DNA from: Paraburkholderia hiiakae
GTDB lineage: Bacteria > Pseudomonadota > Gammaproteobacteria > Burkholderiales > Burkholderiaceae
Assembly (NCBI RefSeq): GCF_904848665.1
Contig: NZ_CAJHCQ010000034.1
Location: forward strand, 1-62,652
Length of the DNA stretch: 62,652 bases
Direction of reading: 5' to 3'
A model generated the notes under the pieces. It did no database searches. It saw only the letters and a program-made list of their open reading frames with translations, and had not been told where the DNA came from. The position numbers and the translations under genes are program-made. Below are positions 55,151 to 62,652 of this stretch, piece by piece; within the stretch, counting starts at the first letter, position 1; each line of letters starts with the position of its first letter.

Positions 55151-55945
55151 TCAGTGCTGCCCGATCAGAATGCGGTTGAGCCCGTACACGCGGTCGAGCA
55201 GGAACATCGCGCCAGCCGTGATGAAAATGACGAGCGCGGAAACGGAAGCCATCATCGGGTCGATCGACTCGGTCGCGTACATGTACATGCGCACGGGCAG
55301 CGTGACGGTTTGCGGCGAGGTCACGAAGATCGACATCGTCAGTTCATCGAAGCTGTTGATGAACGCGAGCAGCCAGCCGCCCGTGATGCCGGGCACGATC
55401 ATCGGCAGCGTGACGCGGCGGAACGTGGTCCAGGCGTTCGCGCCGAGCGAGGCGGCCGCATGCTCGATGCTGCGGTCGAGGCCGCTGACCGAGGCGAGCA
55501 CGAGCCGCATGACGAACGGCGTGATGATGATCATGTGCGCGAGGATCAGCCACGCGAACGAGCCGGTTGCGCCGACAAGCGCGAAGAAGCGCAGCAGCGC
55601 GATGCCCAGCACGAGCCCCGGAATCACGAGCGGCGAGAGCAGCAGCGCGTTGAGAAAGCCACGCCCCGGAAAGCGCGCACGACCGATAGCGAGACCCGCG
55701 GGCAACGCGACGACAAGCGAGAGCGTGGCCGAAGCGAACGCGAGCTTGAGGCTGTTGAAGAACGCCGTGATGAAGTCGGGGTAGTCGAGAATCGCGCGGA
55801 ACCAGCGCAGCGAGAGGCCGTGCGTGGGGAGCGTCAAGGTTTCGTCGGGCGTGAAGGCCACGAGAATGACGATGACGAGCGGCGCCAGCACGAACAGAAT
55901 GACGAAGGTGTGGAACGTGAGTGCGAGCGGTCCGTTTTTGCGCAT
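55151..55945 (-). CDS. Pot-type ABC permease (PotC-like)
   Basis: The 264-aa inner-membrane protein has about six helices and the EAA-type loop AAASLGANAWTTFRRVTLPM. PLVIPGLVLGIALLRFFALV is typical of PotC/YdcV permeases. AAGGA before the ATG is an acceptable ribosome-binding site. It pairs with the preceding PotB-like permease. Confidence 0.92.
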   Translation of the reverse strand: MRKNGPLALTFHTFVILFVLAPLVIVILVAFTPDETLTLPTHGLSLRWFRAILDYPDFITAFFNSLKLAFASATLSLVVALPAGLAIGRARFPGRGFLNALLLSPLVIPGLVLGIALLRFFALVGATGSFAWLILAHMIIITPFVMRLVLASVSGLDRSIEHAAASLGANAWTTFRRVTLPMIVPGITGGWLLAFINSFDELTMSIFVTSPQTVTLPVRMYMYATESIDPMMASVSALVIFITAGAMFLLDRVYGLNRILIGQH

Positions 55946-55957
55946 GATGTTTTTTCC

Positions 55958-56863
55958 TTAGCCCATGCTGCGCGCGTAGCGCCGTTCGAGCACGCGGTAG
56001 TAGGTGAGCATCACCACGAGATTGGCGACGAGCAGCAGCACGGCAATGGTCGCGCCGAGCGGCCAGTTCATCGAACTGAGGAACTGGTCGTACACGGCGG
56101 TGGCCGCCACTTTCAGACGCCGGCCGCCCAGCAGGCCCGGAATCGCAAAGGCGCTCGCCGAGAGGCCGAACACCATGAGGCTCCCCGAGAGAATGCCGGG
56201 CATGAGTTGCGGCAGCACGATGCGGCGCATGGTGGTGAACGGCGAGGCCATCAGCGAGAGCGCCGCGTTCTCGGTTTGCGGATCGAGCCTTTGCAGCGCT
56301 GTCCACACCGGTATCACCATGAACGGCAGCATCACGTGCACGAGCGCGATGACGATGGCGAAAGTCGTGTATTCGAGCTTGAAGGGCCCCGCGCCGAACA
56401 GGCCGAAGAACTGGTTCACGAGGCCGTTCATGTTGAGCAGCATGCTCCAGCCGAACGCGCGCACCACGACGGAAACCAGCAGCGGCGCGAGGATCACGAG
56501 CAGAAACAGCGAGCGCCACGGGTCGCGCATGCGCGAGAGGATGTACGCCTCGGGCGTGCCGATCACGATGCACAGCAGGGTGGTGAGCGCCGCAATGCAG
56601 AAGGTGCGCAGGAAGATGGTGTGAAAGTACGACGAGCCCAGCACTTCTACGTAGTTGTGCAGATCGAATGCGGCGATGGGGCCGCTCATCGGATCGAAGC
56701 GGTAGAACGTGAGCGCCAGGGTCATGGCGAGCGGCACGAGCACGAGCGCGGCGAACAGCAGCATCGCGGGTGCGCTCATGAGCCAGAGCGGCATGTAGGC
56801 CTGCCAGCCGGCGCGCATCGTGGCGCGCGGCGCGCGTTGTGACGCGGGAAGTGTGCTAGACAC
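55958..56863 (-). CDS. Pot-type ABC permease (PotB-like), GTG start
   Basis: The 301-aa protein has six helices and the coupling loop NAALSLMASPFTTMRRIVLP. Start choice: AGGAGG six nt before GTG 56863, which overlaps the end of the ATPase gene by a few bases, outweighs the ATG 15 codons further in and the long upstream frame. It is the first permease of the Pot-like transporter. Confidence 0.9.
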   Translation of the reverse strand: MSSTLPASQRAPRATMRAGWQAYMPLWLMSAPAMLLFAALVLVPLAMTLALTFYRFDPMSGPIAAFDLHNYVEVLGSSYFHTIFLRTFCIAALTTLLCIVIGTPEAYILSRMRDPWRSLFLLVILAPLLVSVVVRAFGWSMLLNMNGLVNQFFGLFGAGPFKLEYTTFAIVIALVHVMLPFMVIPVWTALQRLDPQTENAALSLMASPFTTMRRIVLPQLMPGILSGSLMVFGLSASAFAIPGLLGGRRLKVAATAVYDQFLSSMNWPLGATIAVLLLVANLVVMLTYYRVLERRYARSMG

Positions 56864-57947
56864 GGGCGCCCTCCTGATGGATGAAGCGGATCGCGTCGCT
56901 ATGCCAGTCAATGCCCACCTGGTCGCCTTCGGCGAGCGGCTCCTTCCCCTCGTTCTGGCAGCACACCAGCATCTCCCCCGCACGGCTGTCCAGGCGGTAG
57001 AGCCACTGGCTGCCGAGGAAGAAGCGGCTCGTCACACGTCCTGCAAGACGGCCCGAGCCGCTTGCGCACAGCTTGAGCTTTTCGGGGCGGATGCACAGCG
57101 TGATCGCGTCGCCCACACCCACCGCGCGGCCGCGCTCGGGCAGCTGCGCCGTCGAACCCGTTTCGGCGAGATCGTGGCCGAGATCCACGTGGATCGTGTC
57201 GCCCTCGCGCGCGACGATGCGGCCCGCGAGCATGTTGGCCTTGCCGATGAACTGCGAGACGAAATCGTTCTCGGGTCGCTCATATGCGCGATACGGCGTG
57301 TCGACCTGGGTGATGCGGCCGCTTTCCATCACGACCACGCGGTCGCTGATCGAGAGCGCCTCCGACTGATCGTGCGTGACCATCAGCGTGGTCGTGCCGA
57401 TCTTGCGCTGGATGGCGCGTAGCTCGAACTGCATGTCCTCGCGCAGTTTGGCGTCGAGATTGGACATGGGCTCGTCCAGCAGCAGCACGGGCGGCGCGAT
57501 CACAATGGCGCGCGCGATCGCCACACGCTGGCGCTGACCGCCCGAAAGCTCGCGCGGAAAACGGTGCGCGTAGGCGTCGAGGCGCACGAGCGCGAGCGCC
57601 TCGCGGATGCGATCCTTGCGCTCGGTTTTGTCGACGCCGCGCATTTCGAGGCCGAAGCTCACGTTCTGCTCCACGCTCATGTGCGGAAAGAGCGCATAGC
57701 TCTGGAACACGATGCCGAGCCCGCGCTTGTTCGGCGGCATATGCGTGATGTCGCGGCCGTCGAGCGTGATGCGTCCGCGCGTGGTCTCCACAAAGCCGGC
57801 GATCATCTGCAGCGTCGTGGTTTTCCCGCAGCCCGAGGGGCCGAGCAGCGAGACGAACTCGCCTTTTTCCACCGACAAATTGACGCCGGTGACCGCCTGC
57901 AGGTCGCCGAACGATTTCGACACATCGGTCAGGGTGAGGAACGACAT
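56856..57947 (-). CDS. Pot-type ABC transporter ATPase (PotA-like)
   Basis: The 363-aa protein has Walker A GPSGCGKTT, Q-loop FQSYALFPHMSV, signature LSGGQRQRVAIARA, Walker B VLLLDEPMSNLDAKLR and a C-terminal TOBE domain (ITLCIRPEKLKL). It is the first gene of the seven-gene transport/dehydrogenase operon and is divergent from the IclR regulator gene. Its start is about 130 bp from the nearest IclR-type palindrome. Confidence 0.93.
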   Translation of the reverse strand: MSFLTLTDVSKSFGDLQAVTGVNLSVEKGEFVSLLGPSGCGKTTTLQMIAGFVETTRGRITLDGRDITHMPPNKRGLGIVFQSYALFPHMSVEQNVSFGLEMRGVDKTERKDRIREALALVRLDAYAHRFPRELSGGQRQRVAIARAIVIAPPVLLLDEPMSNLDAKLREDMQFELRAIQRKIGTTTLMVTHDQSEALSISDRVVVMESGRITQVDTPYRAYERPENDFVSQFIGKANMLAGRIVAREGDTIHVDLGHDLAETGSTAQLPERGRAVGVGDAITLCIRPEKLKLCASGSGRLAGRVTSRFFLGSQWLYRLDSRAGEMLVCCQNEGKEPLAEGDQVGIDWHSDAIRFIHQEGARV

Positions 57948-58082
57948 GGTGTGGCCTTCCAGTGCATGGGTTGCGCCGGCACTCGCTGAGTGAATTGCGG
58001 TGCATGGCGTGGAGCGGACTGTAGCTAGCCAAATTTTGGGTCGTCAATTTAAAATTCCATCACGCGATAGAAATCTGACTTA

Positions 58083-58101
58083 TATTCCATTTAATGGAAT
58101 A
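58083..58101. promoter_or_regulatory. Candidate IclR operator 1, TATTCC-N7-GGAATA
   Basis: TATTCC-ATTTAAT-GGAATA; the inverted repeat extends to 58082-58102 (9-bp arms, 3-bp spacer). It lies between the divergent operon and iclR, in an AT-rich patch. A half-site AATTCCAT occurs near 58050. IclR-family sites are typically TGGAA/TTCCA palindromes. Confidence 0.72.
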
Positions 58102-58236
58102 TGATGGCGCGCTAATCTGCCAGCCATTTCATCCGGTGAACTTCGGGAAATCCCTGAATCGGCCGTCACAGACGAGGCTCCGTGTGGCGGTCCAATGATT
58201 TGGGCAGCACGCGCATTCGTACGAGCATTCTGCGGA

Positions 58237-58255
58237 TATTCCGCTGAATGGAATA
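58237..58255. promoter_or_regulatory. Candidate IclR operator 2, TATTCC-N7-GGAATA
   Basis: TATTCC-GCTGAAT-GGAATA has the same arms and the same 7-bp spacer as the site at 58083-58101 and ends 13 bp before the iclR start codon. Two identical-geometry sites 154 bp apart strongly suggest operators for the IclR protein, with autoregulation. The rest of 57948-58268 holds no supported gene. Confidence 0.72.
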
Positions 58256-58268
58256 AATCGAGGTCGAT

Positions 58269-59132
58269 ATGACGGCAGTGGAAGAGAAAAGTGGAACGCC
58301 GGCCGACGACGCGCGCGGCGCGGGCGTGTTGCAGCGCGCATTCGCGGTGATCCGTGCCTTGGGCGCGAGCCAGGTGGAAGGCAGCCGCGTCACCGCGCTC
58401 GCCAAGGCCGTGGGGCTGACGCAAGCCACCGTGCATCGGCTGCTGCAGGGGCTGATCGCCGAAGGTGTGGTCGAGCAGGACGAAAGCACCAAGCGCTATC
58501 GGCTGAGCGTGGACTTCTTTGCGCTCGCGGCGCAGGCGGGCAATCCGAGCGGCATGCGCACGCTATGCCGGCCCGCGTTGCTGCGCCTGTGCGCAAGCCT
58601 TGGCGACACCATTTTCCTGCTCGTGAAGAGCAGCTTCGACGCGGTTTGCCTCGACATGTGCGAAGGTCCATTTCCGATCCGCTCGTTCACGGGCGATGTC
58701 GGCGGGCGCGTGGCGCTCGGCGTGGGCCAGGGCAGTCTTGCCATTCTCGCGTTCCAGCCCGAAGCCGAACGCGAAGAAATCATTCGTTTCAACGTGCCAC
58801 GCTTGCGCAGCTACGGCGTGCTGGACGAGGTGTATTTGCGCACGGAGATCGAGCGCGTGCGCAAGCTCGGCTACGCGGGGCGCAATACCGGCGTGCTGGA
58901 GGGCATGGCGGGCGTGGCCGTGCCGATTCTGGACCAGAACGGTTGCGCCGTGGGCGCACTGAGCGTGGGCACGCTGGCTGCGCGCCTCACTGAAGACCGG
59001 CTGCCGACGATCGTCGAACTGCTCAAGCGGCAGGCCGAGATCATCGGGCCGCAAACAAACCCGTTCGACGTGGCGGTGCGCCGACCCATGCACGGGCTCA
59101 CGCGAGCGATGACGACGCAACCGTTGGCTTGA
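58269..59132 (+). CDS. IclR-family transcriptional regulator
   Basis: The 287-aa protein has an N-terminal winged helix-turn-helix (VLQRAFAVIRALGAS, SRVTALAKAVGLTQATVHRL) and a C-terminal IclR effector domain (GQGSLAILAFQPEAEREEII, GVAVPILDQNGCAVGALSVG). It should control the divergent Pot-type transport and dehydrogenase operon in response to the substrate or its product. A palindromic site ends 13 bp before its ATG. Confidence 0.92.
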   Translation: MTAVEEKSGTPADDARGAGVLQRAFAVIRALGASQVEGSRVTALAKAVGLTQATVHRLLQGLIAEGVVEQDESTKRYRLSVDFFALAAQAGNPSGMRTLCRPALLRLCASLGDTIFLLVKSSFDAVCLDMCEGPFPIRSFTGDVGGRVALGVGQGSLAILAFQPEAEREEIIRFNVPRLRSYGVLDEVYLRTEIERVRKLGYAGRNTGVLEGMAGVAVPILDQNGCAVGALSVGTLAARLTEDRLPTIVELLKRQAEIIGPQTNPFDVAVRRPMHGLTRAMTTQPLA

Positions 59133-59662
59133 GTGGCGACAGGTTTGGATGCATTAGGTCAAATGGATTCCTAACTAAAGGATTTGATCGCGAATCGTTA
59201 TCGTTAGGCGTTCGGCGCGCAAACGTTTTGCAAACGGTTCGCAAGCGGTTTGAAAATTGACGCGATGCTGCAATGCGAAATCGAGCAGTATGCTCGGACG
59301 AAAATCGACCAGGGGGATAACCCAACCGCATACGTCTTGGTTTTGGCGTAAACGGGCAGGGTGCTATTCGTAGACTGAAGGCCATGTGCGAATGGCAGTT
59401 CGCCGCGATGGAGCTTTGCAATCCATCGAACAACGCGAGCAAGTGAACCCGGAAACGAAAACAGAAGCGCTCGAAGCGCCGTCTTGCGCGTAGTCTCGCG
59501 AGACCCCGGGGGGGGGACAAAACCACCTGCCGCGTGAACTGTCACATTGGGTACATGCCGTTGCCATGCCGACTAGAAGCGGTTGAGGAGCGTGGGCGCC
59601 GGGGGGGAGATGGAGCGCGTGTGGGATCCGCGGCGCTTGCAGACAGAATATACCGGTGATTG
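59133..59662. other. Long intergenic region with phased 11-bp repeats (59219-59251)
   Basis: About 530 bp without a supported gene. Three tandem 11-bp units (GCAAACGTTTT, GCAAACGGTTC, GCAAGCGGTTT) at 59219-59251 are spaced almost one helical turn and could bind a cooperative regulator. The region around 59150-59260 is less GC-rich than its surroundings and is probably the promoter zone of the GNAT-like gene. A G-run of nine bases lies near 59508-59516. Confidence 0.5.
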
Positions 59663-60664
59663 ATGACGACCATAAACGACCGGACGTTGCCCGTTTTCGA
59701 GGCACCGGCTGCGACTGTTGCGCCGGTGCCGGTGCGCGCGGCGCCTTCGATCTTTCATGAGCGCTGGTGGCTCGATATCGCCACGCAAGGCAACTGGAAG
59801 CTTGCGGTGGTGAAGCAGAACGACGAGGTCATCGGCGAGATGCCGTACGCGATGCAGCGCACGCGACTGTGGCGTGTCTCGCACCTGCCGCCGCTCACTC
59901 GCACGCTCGGGCCGGTCATCAAGTCCGTGACCGGCAGCGAGGCCCGCCAACTGCATCATGAACTCGACGTCACTGGAAAGCTGATCGAGCAGTTGCCCGA
60001 TTGCGACAGCTTTTTTCAGGTGCTCGATCCGCGCATTGACGACGCGCTTGCGTTCGCGCTGCATGGTTTTACGGTGTCGGCGCGCTACACCTTCCGCATC
60101 GACCGCAATACCACGGCAGACGAAGCGTGGGCGCGTCTGAACAGCAAGACGCGCAACGTGATCCGCAGCGCCTCGCGTGAATTGACCATCGTGCCGGATC
60201 TCACGCCCGACGAGTTCATCGCATTCTACGAAGCGAATCTCGCGGCGCGCTCGCGTACCAATGCTTACGGGGATGCGGTCATGCGCGACCTCGTCAACGC
60301 GTTCGTCGAGCGCAAGGCCGGGATGCTGCTCGGCGCCTACGGGCAGGGTGGGAAACTCATGGCGGCGGTCGGCCTCGTTTGGGACCATCAGACGATGTAC
60401 TACCTGCTTTCGTCGCGGGCGCAGGACGCGCACAGCGGATCGATCAGCCTGCTGCTGTGGAGCGGCATTGGCCGCGCGCTGGAGCGCAAGCTCACATTCG
60501 ACTTCGACGGTTTTTCGAGCCCGTCGACCTTCAGCTTCCTCAACGGTTTCGGTGCGACGCTCACGCAGCGGCTAGGCGTCGAGCGCCACGGCACGGTTTA
60601 TTTGCTGATGCGTACGCTCAAGCGCAAGTTCGCGCCCGGGCGGGTTTTCGCACCCCATCTCTGA
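59663..60664 (+). CDS. FemAB/GNAT-like acyl- or aminoacyl-transferase
   Basis: The 333-aa protein resembles the BioF2/FemAB-like acetyltransferase fold (Acetyltransf_6), seen in FHERWWLDIATQGNWKLAVV, NSKTRNVIRSASRELTIVPD and a final LTFDFDGFSSPSTFSFLNGF. Members with this layout act in cell-envelope or exopolysaccharide assembly (family knowledge, substrate unknown). No signal peptide or membrane helix. The chosen ATG at 59663 lies one codon after a TTG; no strong ribosome-binding site. It converges on the glycosyltransferase gene, suggesting a shared envelope-polysaccharide role. Confidence 0.78.
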   Translation: MTTINDRTLPVFEAPAATVAPVPVRAAPSIFHERWWLDIATQGNWKLAVVKQNDEVIGEMPYAMQRTRLWRVSHLPPLTRTLGPVIKSVTGSEARQLHHELDVTGKLIEQLPDCDSFFQVLDPRIDDALAFALHGFTVSARYTFRIDRNTTADEAWARLNSKTRNVIRSASRELTIVPDLTPDEFIAFYEANLAARSRTNAYGDAVMRDLVNAFVERKAGMLLGAYGQGGKLMAAVGLVWDHQTMYYLLSSRAQDAHSGSISLLLWSGIGRALERKLTFDFDGFSSPSTFSFLNGFGATLTQRLGVERHGTVYLLMRTLKRKFAPGRVFAPHL

Positions 60665-60718
60665 GTTGTGGCGTACAGGGCGCCGTGTGGTGAACGGTGT
60701 GGCGAACTGCGTCGTGCA

Positions 60719-61909
60719 CTAAACGAGTTCGTGCTGCGCGGGGTCGCTGGCGTTGCGGGTCGTGACCTCGGCAAGTTCCAGCGCGCTCGATGCGAAGAGC
60801 AACGGCGTCCAGCGCTGGATCGTGCTTTGCGCGCCGGCGGCAAAGCGCTCGCGCAGCGCGGGCTCGCTGCCTAGCTTGCCGATACGTTGCGCGAGCGTCG
60901 AGACGTCGCGCGGTTCGACCACGTAACCGTTCACGCCATCTATCACCACTTCGCCAGCCACGCCGCAGGTGCGCGTGACGATGGCAGGACACCCGGCCGC
61001 GAACGCTTCGTTTACGCACAAACCCCATTGATCGAATTCGCTCGCCAGTACGACGAACTCCGCGAGCGCATAAAGATTCGGCATTTCCTGGTTGGCGAGT
61101 GAGTTGAGTATCGTCACATGCGGCGTGAGGCCGAGCGACGCGATGCGCGCACGCAATTGCGCTTCGAGCGGTCCCTGACCCACCAGAACGAGGCCGATAT
61201 TTTCGTTGTACACGCCGGATTTACGGTAGGCGTCGATCAGCACGTCGACGTTCTTGCGTGCAACGAAGCGGCTCACGCACAACACGTAGCGCTGCGGCAG
61301 TCCGAAGCGGGACCGCACGGCTTCGGGGTTATCGCTCGCGGCCTGCGCGAGATCCGAAAAGTAGTCGACGTCGATCACGTCGAAGCCGATGCGCGAGCGT
61401 TCCTTCGGGATGCCAAGCGATTGCGCGTAACGGCGATGCTTCTCGCCCGCGACGAGCGCGCCGTCGAAGCGGCTCACGATGAAACGCTTGAGCCGCTCCT
61501 TGGTGCGCTGGCGCAGTCCGTCGTCGGCCTTCGAGTCCGACATGTAGATGAGCTTGAAGCGCCGCGTGAGATGTCTGAGGAAACAGAGCACCGCCGAATA
61601 ACCGGTGTTGTAGCCGAGCGTGATGACCACGTCGGGCATGAAGTTGCGTACCTTCGCAATGAGACGCGCGGTGTCGCGCGCGCCGAGGCCGTCGCTGTCT
61701 GCGCCGTTTTCGATCAACGTTTCCGCCATTCGCGGGCGATTCGCAAAGAAGGCGGCGCGGCGTTCCTGCGGGAAGCCGTAGACGCCGGAGCGCGCAAAGA
61801 CCTCGAGAAGCGCCACCTGGTGGCCGCGACCCGAGGCTGCGCTAACGAGCGCCTCGTAGCGAGGGACGTGATAGTCGCCCAGGTTGCCGATGACGAAGAG
61901 GATGCGCAT
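60719..61909 (-). CDS. GT4-family glycosyltransferase
   Basis: The 396-aa protein has a GT-B fold: N-terminal MRILFVIGNLGDYHVPRYEA and the C-terminal donor-binding region YVLCVSRFVARKNVDVLIDA, VGQGPLEAQLRARI and FDQWGLCVNEAFAAGCPAIV. The EX7E motif reads D-x7-E (DQWGLCVNE), with Asp replacing the first Glu. It transfers a sugar from a nucleotide donor to an unknown acceptor, probably a lipid-linked glycan. ATG 61909 is used; the extension to 62038 is not family-like. Confidence 0.85.
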   Translation of the reverse strand: MRILFVIGNLGDYHVPRYEALVSAASGRGHQVALLEVFARSGVYGFPQERRAAFFANRPRMAETLIENGADSDGLGARDTARLIAKVRNFMPDVVITLGYNTGYSAVLCFLRHLTRRFKLIYMSDSKADDGLRQRTKERLKRFIVSRFDGALVAGEKHRRYAQSLGIPKERSRIGFDVIDVDYFSDLAQAASDNPEAVRSRFGLPQRYVLCVSRFVARKNVDVLIDAYRKSGVYNENIGLVLVGQGPLEAQLRARIASLGLTPHVTILNSLANQEMPNLYALAEFVVLASEFDQWGLCVNEAFAAGCPAIVTRTCGVAGEVVIDGVNGYVVEPRDVSTLAQRIGKLGSEPALRERFAAGAQSTIQRWTPLLFASSALELAEVTTRNASDPAQHELV

Positions 61910-62541
61910 GGACAATGACGGCTCACGGTGGCGCTTGGTTGAGCAGGCAACGCACCGCGACGGTGCCTGGCCAGCATGAAATCCCGGACAGTCGTCCTGA
62001 CCTGCCGGGCAGCGTTCGCTGCGCCACGTCGCTCGCACATTCGCGGCGGGGACCCGCAGTCACGCCGTTTAGCGCATCGTAACCCGATTGTGAATCGTTT
62101 TTACGCAATGTCGGCGATCAGCGAAAACTTGTCCGATATGGCGGAGTCGTCAGATCGTCACACGCCATTTCTGCATGCCAGAGCACGGGGCGTGCCTCGG
62201 TTGCTCGTAACCGATTGTCATCACAATTTCCGTCAATTGCGGCAACAGGATGAAAACTGTCATATCGAATCGTCACAATGGAGGTTTCGCATGTTCCAAT
62301 ACATCGGAAGAAGGGAAAGCGCTTAAGGTCACCATCAGATTTTCAGCTTAGTATCGTAGAGTTGACGTGTGACGCTTATGCCTTCAATTCGATAACAAAC
62401 ATGTGAGCCGGAATGCTAATCGAATGTTTTGCGTAATGTGTTTCGAGGTAAATGGGCGGCGTTGGACGCTGACCAGGCAGGCCACGAGGCGCACCAGATT
62501 GCAAACCGGGTTTCACCATACTGCGCGGATAATCGAGGAAT
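61910..62541. other. Long intergenic region upstream of hpnJ
   Basis: About 630 bp, noticeably AT-richer than the rest. ATTGT-CATC-ACAAT at 62214-62227 is an inverted repeat, and TCGTCACAAT occurs nearby. TTGACG at 62362-62367 is a -35 candidate without a good -10. A well-signalled 11-codon frame lies at 62291-62326. A 116-residue frame at 61976-62326 is not supported by any family feature. Confidence 0.5.
62291..62326 (+). CDS. Possible 11-aa leader peptide (MFQYIGRRESA)
   Basis: GGAGG at 62280-62284, six nt before ATG, is one of the best Shine-Dalgarno signals in this part of the window. The frame encodes 11 residues, including two adjacent rare arginine codons (AGA AGG), and stops at TAA. 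It lies 215 bp before hpnJ and may be a regulatory leader, a stand-alone small protein or chance. Confidence 0.3.
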   Translation: MFQYIGRRESA

Positions 62542-62652
62542 ATGAAAACGCTGTTTCTGCAGGCCCCGTCGTATGACGGCTTCGACGGTGGCGCGGGCTC
62601 GCGCTACCAGGCAAAGCGCGAGATCCGCTCGTTCTGGTATCCCACCTGGCTT
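62542..62652 (+). CDS. hpnJ: Hopanoid-associated radical SAM protein HpnJ, 5' end only
   Basis: The first 37 codons, running off the window end, read MKTLFLQAPSYDGFDGGAGS and continue RYQAKREIRSFWYPTWL, which I recognise as the start of HpnJ. HpnJ is a cobalamin-binding radical SAM enzyme needed for the cyclitol ether head group of composite hopanoids (role from memory). The SAM cysteine motif lies beyond the window. AGGAA precedes the ATG by 2-4 nt. Hopanoid synthesis is typical of Burkholderia and relatives. Confidence 0.85.
   Translation, partial: MKTLFLQAPSYDGFDGGAGSRYQAKREIRSFWYPTWL

Noticed and set aside
61976..62326. 116-residue frame upstream of hpnJ
   Set aside because: No family resemblance, mixed composition, and only its last 11 codons have a strong start signal.

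Overview
The window looks like a chromosomal segment of a GC-rich betaproteobacterium of the Burkholderiaceae, most likely Paraburkholderia, Caballeronia or Burkholderia. The grounds are the strong G/C bias at third codon positions, a complete Wsp operon, a DUF4148 protein, a Porin_4-type porin, multiple DHA2/ABC/ECF modules and the start of a hopanoid gene (hpnJ). I see no tRNA, rRNA, CRISPR array, transposase, integrase or phage structural gene. It reads as ordinary chromosome with several self-contained regulatory and catabolic modules.

Layout. 70-1216: a small hypothetical gene and a TetR regulator. 1521-10367: wspABCDEFR, a surface-sensing chemosensory array ending in a diguanylate cyclase; most junctions overlap by a few bases. 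10379-17630: an envelope island made of a secreted NHL/beta-propeller protein, an anti-sigma/ECF sigma/anti-sigma cluster, a DegP-like two-PDZ protease and a secreted DUF4148 protein. Two sites with the same GGAATA-N17-GT spacing suggest a shared ECF promoter. 17659-27343: split chromate transporter, PHB-depolymerase-type esterase, DHA2 exporter with a decayed MarR remnant, DUF1479 dioxygenase, ZntB/CorA transporter, a CSS-EAL phosphodiesterase (TTG start) and an orphan SsuA-like protein. 27378-32396: ROK-regulated sugar ABC operon with a 25-bp palindromic operator.

32605-37211: MBL-fold hydrolase divergent from an AefR-like TetR regulator, then an ECF42-type sigma operon (two YciI/DGPF proteins, a VOC protein, a long sigma factor) with a candidate ECF42 promoter. 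37324-39985: lipoprotein, SolA-type oxidase, small hypothetical. 40253-49071: LacI regulator, two palindromic operators, MalK/UgpC-type sugar ABC transporter, GH42 beta-galactosidase and a convergent porin, i.e. a galactoside uptake and hydrolysis locus. 49500-51059: NlpC/P60 lipoprotein. 51144-59132: a Pot-type ABC transporter encoded with a three-subunit flavin/Fe-S dehydrogenase (HcnABC/opine-oxidase-like) under a divergent IclR regulator with two matched operators. 59663-62652: FemAB/GNAT-like protein, GT4 glycosyltransferase and the 5' end of hpnJ.

How parts connect. WspR (c-di-GMP synthesis) and the CSS-EAL protein (c-di-GMP breakdown) give opposed activities in one region. The catabolic modules each carry their own local regulator and visible operator. 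The least conventional parts are the double anti-sigma arrangement with its putative shared promoter, the substituted I-site in WspR, the altered active-site loop of the DegP-like protease, and the transporter-dehydrogenase operon of unknown substrate.
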